From JAVBQJ01 sp031549115 (lineage in GTDB: Bacteria; Verrucomicrobiota; Lentisphaeria; Victivallales; Victivallaceae), in assembly GCA_031549115.1 (NCBI GenBank), contig JAVBQJ010000170.1, forward strand, positions 1 to 7,207: a stretch of 7,207 nucleotides of DNA, in the 5' to 3' direction. Positions 1-7,207 of the stretch are shown one piece after another (position 1 is the first letter of the stretch; each line of letters opens with the position of its first letter). The notes beneath the pieces are model-generated. The model was not told the origin of the DNA, did no database searches, and was given only the letters and a program-made list of their open reading frames with translations. Position numbers and translations under genes: made by a program.

Positions 1-198
1 AAATCTATCGCATCCTTATGGCGCCAAAAGCCTTGCGAAAATCCTCGCCGATAGCGCTGCTATCGACTGCGGTATTTGCAAGTCTTTGGCATCCATAATG
101 CTTGCGATATATTTCCGGCGCTTCATGCAACATCCAGGTTAGTGATGCGATAGCTGCTGAATCATGTCGAGTCTCGCAGTCAATCGATATTTGCATAC
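1..198. other. Gene-free left flank with CTATCG/CGATAG repeats
   Basis: I see no supportable gene here. Open frames run through it on both strands, but they have no ribosome binding site and no recognisable protein, and the longest continues into the hairpin block to the right. The stretch is visibly less GC-rich than the rest of the window. CTATCGCATC at 5-14 has a perfect 10-base inverted copy, GATGCGATAG, at 144-153. Between them CGATAGC (49-55) and GCTATCG (59-65) form a 7-bp stem with a 3-base loop, and CGATAGC recurs at 148-154. It could be a decayed gene, the edge of a mobile or repeat element, or plain spacer. The left limit is the window edge, so any real feature may be cut off. Confidence 0.4.
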
Positions 199-459
199 CA
201 GAGGCGGGTGGTCTGACGACAGGCGTAGGTCCCCGCAGGGGTAGCAGGGGACGATGGCGAATCGTCCCCGGAGGCGCCCGCCAGCCGGGGCCGGCAAGAA
301 CGGCGGCTTTGTGGTGGTCTGGCCGGTTCGACGCGGCAAACAACGCTCCCCCATCCAAAAGGTCGCGGAGGATGCCGTCAGGCATCCGTAGCAGAGGTGC
401 AGGGTCGGTGACCCTGCCGGGGGGTGCGGGGGTGAGGAGCCCCTGCATTTCTCCTCCCC
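199..459. repeat. GC-rich block of tandem hairpins, possible interspersed repeat or structured RNA
   Basis: This block is packed with local inverted repeats. They are GGGGACGAT/ATCGTCCCC at 247-255 and 261-269 (9 bp, 5-base loop), GGATGCC/GGCATCC at 370-376 and 381-387 (7 bp, 4-base loop), GCAGGGTC/GACCCTGC at 399-406 and 410-417 (8 bp, 3-base loop), and a bulged stem pairing 429-439 with 451-459. GTCCCC at 229-234 could instead pair with 247-252, competing with the first stem. GCAGGGG at 235-241 is complementary to CCCCTGC at 440-446, which could close the domain. GGTGGTCTG is directly repeated at 207-215 and 313-321. Open frames cross it on both strands, as expected for GC-rich DNA with few stop codons, and none looks like a protein. 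It starts 4 bases past the UDG stop, so it could act in that transcript's 3' end, although no T-tract follows a hairpin. The structure is seen directly; calling it a dispersed repeat or an RNA is inference. Confidence 0.45.
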
Positions 460-463
460 GAAC

Positions 464-1282
464 TCACCTGCCGGCGTGATGCGCCTTACCGAAACGGGCC
501 ATTACCTGTTGGAGGTCGGCCCAGACTTCGCGCTTGGCGGCGGCGTTGCGCAACAGATAAGCAGGGTGAAACGTGGGCATTACGGGGATACCGCGATAAT
601 CGCGCCATTTGCCGCGGCTGCGGGTGATGCCGTCGGTTTCGAGCAGGAAACGCAACGGGACGGCGCCGAGGGTGACGATCGCGTCGGGGGCAATCAGGGC
701 GATCTGGCGCTTCAAATATTTGAGACAGGCGGCGGCTTCGTCGTCGGCGGGGTTGCGGTTGCCGGGGGGGCGGCACTTGACGATATTGGCGATATAAACG
801 CTTTCGCGGGTGAACTGCATGGCCTGGATCATTTTGGTCAGCAAAACGCCGGCTTCGCCGACGAAGGGGCGGCCCTGGGCGTCCTCTTCGGCGCCGGGGC
901 CTTCGCCGATGAACATCAGCCGGGCGTTCCGGTCGCCTTCGCCGAAGACCACATTGTGGCGGCGTTCGCACAGCCGGCACTCCTGGCAATTGAGCGCGCA
1001 ATTTTCCAACTCCTCCCAATTCAGCGCCGAAACATCCCGGGAGGCGCGCAACACCGGAGCGGGCGCGGGCGGCGGAGCCGGAACGGCCGGGGCAACCGGG
1101 GCGGGACGGGGCCTGGATACGGGCGCGGGCGGTGTGGATTTCACCGCGGCTTTGGCGCCGGCGGGAGCGGCGGAGCCGGAGAAAAAGGCCTGCAGAACAT
1201 CCTCGGAAACGGGGACCGCGCGGCGCGCCTCGCCCGTCCGTTGCAGACATTCCATCATTTCATCAAAAAACTCGTGACCCAT
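464..1282 (-). CDS. udg: Uracil-DNA glycosylase, family 4 (4Fe-4S)
   Basis: This 272-residue enzyme cuts uracil out of DNA by cleaving the N-glycosidic bond, starting base-excision repair in the cytoplasm. The catalytic core starts near residue 88. C102 and C105 (CRLC), C170 (KCRPPGNRNP) and C186 fit the four cysteines that bind the iron-sulfur cluster in this family. GEGPGAEED (126-134) followed by GRPFVGEAG (137-145) is the uracil-pocket motif, and HPAYLLRN (239-246) is the second active-site motif. Residues 37-79 are almost entirely Ala, Pro, Val, Lys and Arg, a likely flexible linker joining a short N-terminal segment (1-36) to the core; such extensions are common in longer bacterial members. 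The ATG is supported by AAGGAG about 8 bases upstream. The gene is divergent from the MscS gene, with 104 bp between start codons. The family call is firm; the role of the N-terminal segment is unknown. Confidence 0.95.
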   Translation of the reverse strand: MGHEFFDEMMECLQRTGEARRAVPVSEDVLQAFFSGSAAPAGAKAAVKSTPPAPVSRPRPAPVAPAVPAPPPAPAPVLRASRDVSALNWEELENCALNCQECRLCERRHNVVFGEGDRNARLMFIGEGPGAEEDAQGRPFVGEAGVLLTKMIQAMQFTRESVYIANIVKCRPPGNRNPADDEAAACLKYLKRQIALIAPDAIVTLGAVPLRFLLETDGITRSRGKWRDYRGIPVMPTFHPAYLLRNAAAKREVWADLQQVMARFGKAHHAGR

Positions 1283-1294
1283 TGATTATTCTCC

Positions 1295-1323
1295 TTGCAA
1301 CCGTGCGACTCAAGCGGTATATT
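1295..1323 (+). promoter_or_regulatory. Probable sigma70-type promoter for the mscS-argG operon
   Basis: TTGCAA (1295-1300) and TATATT (1318-1323) are separated by an ideal 17-base spacer and lie in the divergent gap upstream of the MscS gene. The -35 box matches TTGACA at four positions and the -10 box matches TATAAT at five. Transcription would start near 1330, leaving a leader of about 57 bases. No equally good promoter is visible in the tight gaps further down the operon, so this one may serve all four genes. The housekeeping sigma consensus of this organism is assumed to be the standard one. Confidence 0.5.
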
Positions 1324-1352
1324 AATCTACTGGCTCAACCTCGCCGGTGCAA
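1324..1352 (-). promoter_or_regulatory. Possible promoter for the UDG gene
   Basis: Read on the minus strand, TTGCAC (1347-1352) and TAGATT (1324-1329) are separated by exactly 17 bases. They match the sigma70 consensus partly, with TTG of the -35 box and four of six bases of the -10 box. Transcription would begin near 1317, about 35 bases before the UDG start. Its -10 box abuts the -10 box of the opposing promoter, so the two could not be occupied at once. It was found by eye in a short AT-rich gap where chance matches are likely. Confidence 0.3.
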
Positions 1353-1370
1353 ATTATTTTTTCATATTTT

Positions 1371-1375
1371 GGAGG
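1371..1375 (+). promoter_or_regulatory. Ribosome binding site that fixes the MscS start
   Basis: GGAGG lies 11 bases before the ATG at 1387. A second AGGAG (1382-1386) touches the ATG and is too close to work for it. This site, the signal peptide that begins right at 1387 and the promoter at 1295-1323 together rule out the in-frame ATG at 1132, which lies inside the opposite-strand UDG gene. Confidence 0.7.
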
Positions 1376-1386
1376 ATTTTCAGGAG

Positions 1387-2697
1387 ATGGTTCGGTTCTG
1401 GTTACTTTTGCTTGCGTGCATTCCGGGCATTGCCGGAGCGCTCGCGACGGAAGCCGCGGCAGCGCCGGAAGCCATGGTGATCGTGATCAAGGACGCCGGT
1501 TTTTCCGACAAGTTGGCCGCGCTCGTGAAAGCGGAAACGCCGGCCGACGCCAAACCGCTTCCCGAAGCTCCTCCGGAACCGCCGATTTACGAGCAGTTGG
1601 ACGATATCTGGCTGCAATTCACCGGCTGGCTTTCCACCCAGCGGCTCCAGTTGCTCATCCTCGGAGCGGGGCTGATTTTAACCTACGCGGTGGCACTGGT
1701 GCTCAACTGGCTGCTGTGGAATTCGCTGTTGCGCCTCGCCCGGAAAACCAAATCGAAACACGGCAGCCTGCTTTGCGAGCGTATGCGGGCGCCGTCGCTG
1801 CTGCTGCTTTGCATCATCGGCATCTTTTTAAGTTCTTTCCCGCTGTTTCAAACGATGAGCCAACACTCATTGACGTTGTGGAAGCACTGTTTCGCAGCGA
1901 CGGTCGCCCTTTGCGTCGTCTGGGGAATATCCCGGCTGGTCGATGTTTTCGACAAATTCCTGCGCTCGCTGGTCCGGCACGAAAACGCCCACCTGAACGG
2001 TCTTTTGACCGATTTACTGCGCAAAGTGCTCAAGGTGATATTGTTTCTCGTGGCGGTGCTGTTCATCGGCCAGAACATACTCGGCCTCAATCTCACGGCA
2101 TTGCTCGCGGGCGCGGGCGTCGCGGGCCTGGCGATCGCCTTTGCCGCGCAGGCTACGCTGGCCAATTTCTTCGGCTCCATCAGCATCATCCTCGACCAGA
2201 CGTTCAATATCGGCGACCGGGTAAAGGTCGACACGGTGGACGGCATCGTCGAAGGCATGGGGTTGCACAGCACCAAGCTCCGTTCGCTGGACGGGAATGT
2301 GTTCACCATCCCCAACCGCCTGTTCGCCGACAACGTCATCGAAAACATCAGCAGCCGTCCCAACATCAAATATCCGTTTGAAATCGGCCTGGTCTACGAG
2401 ACCACCGCGGAGCAGATGAAACGGGCCAAGGAAATCCTGCTGGAAGTCCTGAACCGCCCGGATATGTTCGACATGGATAAATTGCCGCCGCGGATCTGGT
2501 TTTCCGGCTTCGGCGCATATTCGCTGAACCTGTCGGTCACCGTCTGGTTCAACACCCGGGACGCCCTCCTTTCGCAGGACTGGAAAGAGGAGCTGAATCT
2601 GGAAATTCTGCGGCGCTTCAACGCCGCCGGTCTCGGCTTCGCGTTCCCGAGCCAGACCATTTACATGGCACCAACCGAAATAAACTCGAATCAATAA
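1387..2697 (+). CDS. MscS-family mechanosensitive ion channel
   Basis: This is a 436-residue inner-membrane channel of the small-conductance mechanosensitive family, which opens under membrane tension to release solutes during osmotic downshock. Residues 1-20 look like a cleavable signal peptide (MVRFWLLLLACIPGIAG). A Pro/Glu/Ala-rich periplasmic stretch follows to about residue 85. Hydrophobic helices lie near 86-112, 136-154, 167-184, 215-232 and 236-262. The last is the pore helix, with the Gly/Ala packing pattern AGAGVAGLAIAFAAQATLANF. The beta domain follows: ILDQTFNIGDRVKV (268-281), DGIVEGMGLHSTKLR (285-299) and FTIPNRLFADNVI (306-318). A C-terminal alpha/beta domain completes it. A periplasmic N-terminus plus five helices puts the C-terminus in the cytoplasm, as the family requires, and the Lys/Arg-rich loop at 116-134 agrees. 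It is longer than E. coli MscS (286 residues) because of the signal peptide and two extra helices. It leads the operon, 13 bp before argG. Confidence 0.93.
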   Translation: MVRFWLLLLACIPGIAGALATEAAAAPEAMVIVIKDAGFSDKLAALVKAETPADAKPLPEAPPEPPIYEQLDDIWLQFTGWLSTQRLQLLILGAGLILTYAVALVLNWLLWNSLLRLARKTKSKHGSLLCERMRAPSLLLLCIIGIFLSSFPLFQTMSQHSLTLWKHCFAATVALCVVWGISRLVDVFDKFLRSLVRHENAHLNGLLTDLLRKVLKVILFLVAVLFIGQNILGLNLTALLAGAGVAGLAIAFAAQATLANFFGSISIILDQTFNIGDRVKVDTVDGIVEGMGLHSTKLRSLDGNVFTIPNRLFADNVIENISSRPNIKYPFEIGLVYETTAEQMKRAKEILLEVLNRPDMFDMDKLPPRIWFSGFGAYSLNLSVTVWFNTRDALLSQDWKEELNLEILRRFNAAGLGFAFPSQTIYMAPTEINSNQ

Positions 2698-2710
2698 AAA
2701 GGAGCAACCA

Positions 2711-3907
<1,197 letters not shown>

Positions 3908-3927
3908 GGCGGAAGGGGCACTGAAAC

Positions 3928-5208
3928 GTGAATCGGTGGATCGGCAGCCTGGCGTGCTGCGTAATAGGTTGTGCGGCGGCCGCCGGAATCATTCCGGAAG
4001 AGTATGCGCTGGTGCGCAGGCTGCAATTGACCGAACCGACGGTGGAGAACGGGATTGCGACCTGGAATCCGGATGCGGATTTCTTTGTCGAAGTCGACGA
4101 TCTGCAGGCCGACTGGCGGGTGACCACCCCGGCCGGCCGCGAAATCGCCGCCCGTATCATCCGGGTCGAAGATCCGGTTTTCAGTGCCTCGTATGAAGTC
4201 TGTCCGTCGCGGATCAGCGCCTCCGGGCGGTTGTCGGGTTCCGCTGCGGTCTCCCAGATCTGGGAGCTGGAGCTGGCCCGGCCCGCCGACGAACTTTCCG
4301 CGGTGGAATTGAAAATAACCAACCGCGTCTTCGAGAAACGGCTGACGGTGGAAATCGCGGACGAAGACGGCGATTGGCACCGGGCGATTTCCGAACAGCC
4401 GTTGATCGGGGCTTCCGACCGGGATTTCACCGAGGAGTTCCGGATTTATTTTCAGCATCGCGGCAGCGGCAAAAAGGTTCGCGTCACGCTCACCGACAGC
4501 ATCGACGAGCAAAGCCCGCTGCCGGCGGAGGAGTTGAAAATCGACACCATCCGCCTGTTGCGCCGGGCACCGGAGCCGCTGGACGCGATTGCGCGGCGGC
4601 AGCCGCAGGTATTGCCGCCGCTTCAGCACACGGTCCGCAACCAACGTACCGCGCTGACGTTCGATGCCCGGCGGGTGCCGTTGAGCGGATTCGAATTGCA
4701 GACCGGAAGCCGCAATTTTTCGCGCCGCTTTCACCTGCACGGCAGTGAGGATTTGAAGGGATGGCGAACGGTCACGGAGGGGATGCTGCATGCCAACGGC
4801 AGCGGTCTCGGCGAGTTGAGTTTCAATTTCGACCAGAGCCGTTACCGCTATTATCTGTTGGAAATCGACAACGGCGCCGGGGCCGAACTGGAAAATATCC
4901 GGGTCAAATGGGAGCAGGTTTCCTACCGGATGGTAATTTCGGAGGCATTGCCGGCGCTGCATCTTTACTTCAGCGGCGATACCGAGCGCCCCGCCTATCC
5001 GGATATGAAATTCACGCCGGGCGAATTGCAGCAACTGCCGGAATACCAGGCGCTGCCCCCGGAGCCCAATCCGAAATTCCGGCCGTTCATCGTCGAAGAG
5101 CAGAATTACCGGAGCAAGATATATATCCTGCTTGCCGCCGTTTCCGTGACCATCGGCGGGGTGCTGCTGCTGGCGATGCGTCATTTGAAAAAACATCCGA
5201 CGGAGTGA
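3928..5208 (+). CDS. Exported, C-terminally membrane-anchored protein of unknown function
   Basis: I do not recognise this 426-residue protein with certainty. It starts with GTG, 9 bases after a strong GGAAGGGG (3911-3918). Residues 1-20 form a short signal peptide. It could be cut in its Ala-rich end or, less likely, at C15, where VIGC resembles a lipobox. The bulk (about 21-395) is polar, with alternating hydrophobic residues and aromatic positions that suggest several beta-sandwich domains. Repeated phrases of the type FTEEFRIYFQHRGSGK and FSRRFHLHGSEDLKGW (around 165-180 and 265-280) look like related strands of carbohydrate- or ligand-binding folds. Residues 398-417 are a single transmembrane helix followed by a short basic tail (RHLKKHPTE), so most of the protein should lie outside the cytoplasm. 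This layout resembles DUF3999-type proteins, but I cannot confirm membership. It is 20 bp after argG and 7 bp before the phosphoesterase gene. Confidence 0.85.
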   Translation: MNRWIGSLACCVIGCAAAAGIIPEEYALVRRLQLTEPTVENGIATWNPDADFFVEVDDLQADWRVTTPAGREIAARIIRVEDPVFSASYEVCPSRISASGRLSGSAAVSQIWELELARPADELSAVELKITNRVFEKRLTVEIADEDGDWHRAISEQPLIGASDRDFTEEFRIYFQHRGSGKKVRVTLTDSIDEQSPLPAEELKIDTIRLLRRAPEPLDAIARRQPQVLPPLQHTVRNQRTALTFDARRVPLSGFELQTGSRNFSRRFHLHGSEDLKGWRTVTEGMLHANGSGLGELSFNFDQSRYRYYLLEIDNGAGAELENIRVKWEQVSYRMVISEALPALHLYFSGDTERPAYPDMKFTPGELQQLPEYQALPPEPNPKFRPFIVEEQNYRSKIYILLAAVSVTIGGVLLLAMRHLKKHPTE

Positions 5209-5215
5209 GTCAACC

Positions 5216-5950
5216 ATGCGATACGGAATCCTGGCAGATGTGCACGGCAATCTGGCGGCTTTTTCCGCTATCGTCGCCGCGATGGAAAAATGCGGCGTGG
5301 AGCGCTGGGTCAATCTCGGCGATCTGGCGGGTTACGGCCCCGACCCGGCGGGGTGCATCGCGCTGGCGCGGCGCCTGGACGCGGTTCACATCCAGGGCAA
5401 CCACGACCACGCGTTATTGGCTCCGGACAGTGAAACCGCGCGGGAAATGCGTTCCGACGCCCGGGAAACGCTGGCCTGGAGCCGAACGCAACTGACTGCC
5501 TCCGATCTCGACTTTCTGGCAGGAATGCCGCGGCTGGTCCGGGAGGGGGATTTCACCTTTGCGCATGCGGGGTTCGACGATTCCGATCCGGATTACTGGC
5601 CGTACGTGCTGGACCGGAAGAGCGCGTTATTTCACTTTTACCTCCAGGAAACGCCGTTGGGGTGCCTTGGGCACGGGCATATCCCGCTGGCATTTTCAAA
5701 AACCGCCGCCGGGCTGGATATGCAGTTGCTGCATGAAGTGCAATGGCTGCCGGGGCCGGGACACGCATTTCTGTGGTGCCCGGGGTCGGTGGGACAGAGC
5801 CGGGACGGCGACTGGCGGGCATCGGGGTTGTTTTACGATACGGCAACCGGCGCGGGACACATTGTCCGCGCCGAATACGACGTCGCCGCGACCCAGACGG
5901 CAATCCGCAGCCTCGGCTGGCCCGAAGCCCTCGCCTCCCGGTTGCGCTGA
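5216..5950 (+). CDS. YfcE-like metallophosphoesterase
   Basis: This 244-residue cytoplasmic protein belongs to the calcineurin-like metallophosphoesterases, which hydrolyse phosphoesters with two metal ions. The metal ligands are all visible: DVH (8-10), GDLAGYGP (35-42), GNHDH (61-65), H117 (FAHAG) and GHGH (152-155). CPGSVGQSRDGDW (188-200) is the C-terminal signature seen in small YfcE/phosphodiesterase-like members. The length is typical and there is no signal peptide. The ATG lies 7 bases past the previous stop, and its GGAG ribosome site (5202-5205) is inside the end of that gene, so translation of the two is likely coupled. The substrate cannot be told from sequence; relatives act on phosphodiesters or small phosphorylated molecules. 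It appears to be the last gene of the operon. Confidence 0.92.
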   Translation: MRYGILADVHGNLAAFSAIVAAMEKCGVERWVNLGDLAGYGPDPAGCIALARRLDAVHIQGNHDHALLAPDSETAREMRSDARETLAWSRTQLTASDLDFLAGMPRLVREGDFTFAHAGFDDSDPDYWPYVLDRKSALFHFYLQETPLGCLGHGHIPLAFSKTAAGLDMQLLHEVQWLPGPGHAFLWCPGSVGQSRDGDWRASGLFYDTATGAGHIVRAEYDVAATQTAIRSLGWPEALASRLR

Positions 5951-6036
5951 ACCTTCCAGCAACGAACGCGCATCCTCCCGCAACACCACCCACCTGTGAA
6001 CGCGCACGGGGAAGCGCTCACGAGTAAACGGTACGG

Positions 6037-6070
6037 CGGAGGGCGCGCGACTCCGGTCTATTTTATTTTT
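6037..6070 (+). terminator. Possible rho-independent terminator of the operon
   Basis: CGGAG (6037-6041) pairs with CTCCG (6051-6055) across a 9-base GC-rich loop, followed by the T-rich tract 6057-6070 (TCTATTTTATTTTT). It lies 86 bases after the phosphoesterase stop, in the correct orientation to end the plus-strand operon, and its T-tract runs up to the argC stop codon. The stem is short and its T-tract is interrupted, so it may be weak. Read the other way there is no T-tract, so it would not terminate argC. The same gap contains GAACGCGCA twice (5964-5972 and 5998-6006). Confidence 0.4.
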
Positions 6071-7092
6071 CAGATCAGCCCCTCCGCTTCATCGAAACCG
6101 AAGCGGATATTCATGCACTGGACCGCCTGGCCGGAGGCGCCTTTGGTCAAGTTGTCGATGACCGAGGTCAAAATAACCTTATTCGTGTGCGGATCCAGGT
6201 TATAACCGATCTCGCACGTGTTCGTCATCGTCACGTACTTGGTGTCGGAACAACGCTTCGCCGGAAGCACCCGGACGAATTGCTCCTTGCCGTACGCCGT
6301 TTCGTAAACCTCGCCGATCCGCTCCATCGTACACCCCGGAAGCGGATTCAACAAAATCGTCGAATTGATGCCCCGATTCACCGGCACCAGATGCGGAATG
6401 AAGTTGATCGCCATATCCTTCACCCCCGCCGCCGCCGCCATCTCCTGCTCGATCTCCGGCAAATGCCGGTGCCCGTACACCTTGTACGCACGCAAGCTCT
6501 CGTTGCATTCCGGGAAAATATAGTCGACATCCACCTTGCGCCCCGCTCCGGTGACGCCCGACATGCTGACCACCGCAACCCCCTCCGAACTCACCAGCCC
6601 CGCCGCCAGCAATGGCGCGGTCGGCAAAATCGAACTGGTCGGATAACATCCCGGACACGCCACCAGATCCGCCTTTTTGATCGCATCCCGGTAACGCTCC
6701 GGCAACCCATACACCGCCTGCTTCAACAGCGCCGGCGCCGGATGGTCCTCGCCATAATATTCCTTGTACTTTTCCGTGCTCCGCAACCGGAAGTCGGCAC
6801 TGATGTCGATCACCTTCGCTCCGGCCTCCAGCAACGGCACCGCATACTCCGCTGCCAAACCGTGCGGCAACGCCAGAAACACCACATCCGCCAACTTCGC
6901 CAGCTCCTTCACCTCCGGCGCGCAAAAAGTCAAGCCGCTCGCAGTAAAACGCGGAAATACATCGCTCACCGGCTGCCCCGCATACTTGCGCGACGTAATC
7001 GCCGTAATCTCACACTGCCGATGCCGCGACAAAATCCGCAACAACTCCTCCCCGGCATAGCCGGCCGCACCAACCACCGCCGCACGAATCAT
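6070..7092 (-). CDS. argC: N-acetyl-gamma-glutamyl-phosphate reductase
   Basis: ArgC reduces N-acetylglutamyl phosphate to the semialdehyde with NADPH, the third step of ornithine/arginine synthesis, in the cytoplasm. The 340-residue length is normal. The N-terminal Rossmann motif is VVGAAGYAGEEL (6-17). The catalytic cysteine is C149 in ACPGCYPTSS (145-154). GHRHLPEIEQE (207-217) carries the expected active-site histidine (His210), and HLVPVNRGI (234-242) and NLTKGASGQAVQCMNI (314-329) are family signatures. The ATG at 7092 has AAAGGG about 8 bases upstream. The gene is convergent with the argG operon, and its TGA overlaps the end of that operon's T-rich tract. No other arginine gene is next to it inside the window. 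Its codons end in G or T more often than those of argG, which favours C and AAG. Confidence 0.98.
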   Translation of the reverse strand: MIRAAVVGAAGYAGEELLRILSRHRQCEITAITSRKYAGQPVSDVFPRFTASGLTFCAPEVKELAKLADVVFLALPHGLAAEYAVPLLEAGAKVIDISADFRLRSTEKYKEYYGEDHPAPALLKQAVYGLPERYRDAIKKADLVACPGCYPTSSILPTAPLLAAGLVSSEGVAVVSMSGVTGAGRKVDVDYIFPECNESLRAYKVYGHRHLPEIEQEMAAAAGVKDMAINFIPHLVPVNRGINSTILLNPLPGCTMERIGEVYETAYGKEQFVRVLPAKRCSDTKYVTMTNTCEIGYNLDPHTNKVILTSVIDNLTKGASGQAVQCMNIRFGFDEAEGLI

Positions 7093-7207
7093 AATCTTAC
7101 CCTTTCAAGTTTATGTAAATATGTGGGGGACTTGGGGGGGTAACGGAAAAAAGTTTTGGATAAGTTATTCGGTACACACCCAAACACCCCCATAAATTAA
7201 AAAAAAG
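7093..7207 (-). other. argC upstream region with G and C runs
   Basis: This 115-bp gap is AT-rich apart from homopolymer runs: five Gs at 7125-7129, seven Gs at 7134-7140 and five Cs at 7187-7191 on the plus strand. The G runs could pair with the C run and fold the argC leader. Read toward argC, TATTTACAT (around 7113-7121) could be part of a -10 region, but I find no convincing -35 box at the right distance and no recognisable arginine operator. At the window edge the minus strand reads nine Ts (complement of the A run 7198-7206). That could be the tail of a terminator for a gene beyond the window, whose hairpin would lie outside what I can see. Confidence 0.3.

Noticed and set aside
207..321. 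CRISPR-like repeat
   Set aside because: GGTGGTCTG occurs only twice, 9 bases long and 106 bases apart, with no regular spacing and no cas gene.
5..448. 147-codon open frame on the minus strand
   Set aside because: No ribosome binding site, half of it lies in the hairpin block, and its Pro/Arg/Gly-rich translation is typical of open frames through GC-rich repeats. A short inner start at 196 also lacks a ribosome site.
434..456. GAGGAG/CTCCTC hairpin as a UDG terminator
   Set aside because: The stem is just past the UDG stop, but no T-tract follows it on the minus strand, so it is not a standard rho-independent terminator.
102..479. 125-codon open frame on the plus strand
   Set aside because: It runs through the same hairpin block, overlaps the end of the UDG gene, and has no ribosome site or family resemblance.
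476..1285. 269-codon plus-strand open frame opposite UDG
   Set aside because: Gly/Ala/Arg-rich mirror of the UDG gene, whose iron-sulfur and active-site motifs are clear on the other strand.
1132..1386. 85-residue N-terminal extension of the MscS frame
   Set aside because: It lies mostly inside the opposite-strand UDG gene and crosses the promoter. The ATG at 1387 has a ribosome site and begins directly with a signal peptide.
6187..7143. 318-codon plus-strand open frame opposite argC
   Set aside because: His/Arg/Leu-rich shadow; argC on the minus strand carries all family motifs.

Overview
The window is an ordinary-looking piece of a GC-rich bacterial chromosome with five complete protein genes, plus a gene-free left end that carries the most unusual sequence. 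The signal peptides, a MscS-type inner-membrane channel and a membrane-anchored exported protein suggest a Gram-negative, envelope-bearing bacterium. The style of the region (a GC-rich repeat-like intergenic block, a poorly conserved exported protein between housekeeping genes) reminds me of the Lentisphaerota/PVC group. That is an impression, not something I can prove from the sequence.

Layout. Bases 1-463 hold no gene I can support. Bases 1-198 are less GC-rich and contain inverted and direct copies of a CTATCG/CGATAG motif. Bases 199-459 are a dense GC-rich block of successive perfect hairpins, ending a few bases from the stop codon of the next gene. Bases 464-1282 (minus) encode a family 4 (4Fe-4S) uracil-DNA glycosylase with a long Pro/Ala-rich N-terminal linker. 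A 104-bp divergent gap (1283-1386) has a good sigma70-like promoter reading right and a weaker one reading left; the two overlap.

Bases 1387-5950 (plus) look like one four-gene operon with gaps of 13, 20 and 7 bp: a MscS-family mechanosensitive channel with a signal peptide, argininosuccinate synthase (argG), an exported C-terminally anchored protein of unknown function, and a YfcE-like metallophosphoesterase. A modest hairpin plus T-rich tract at 6037-6070 may end it. Convergent to it on the minus strand is argC (6070-7092), followed by its 115-bp upstream region with G and C runs up to the window end.

How the genes fit together. ArgC (step 3 of ornithine synthesis) and ArgG (the citrulline to argininosuccinate step) belong to the same arginine pathway but sit on opposite strands in separate transcription units. 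UDG is a DNA-repair enzyme and MscS an osmotic safety valve; neither has an obvious link to arginine. I see no CRISPR array, tRNA, rRNA, transposase, toxin-antitoxin pair or phage gene, and no clearly new multi-gene system. The best candidates for something undescribed are the hairpin-rich block at 199-459 and the unknown exported protein at 3928-5208.
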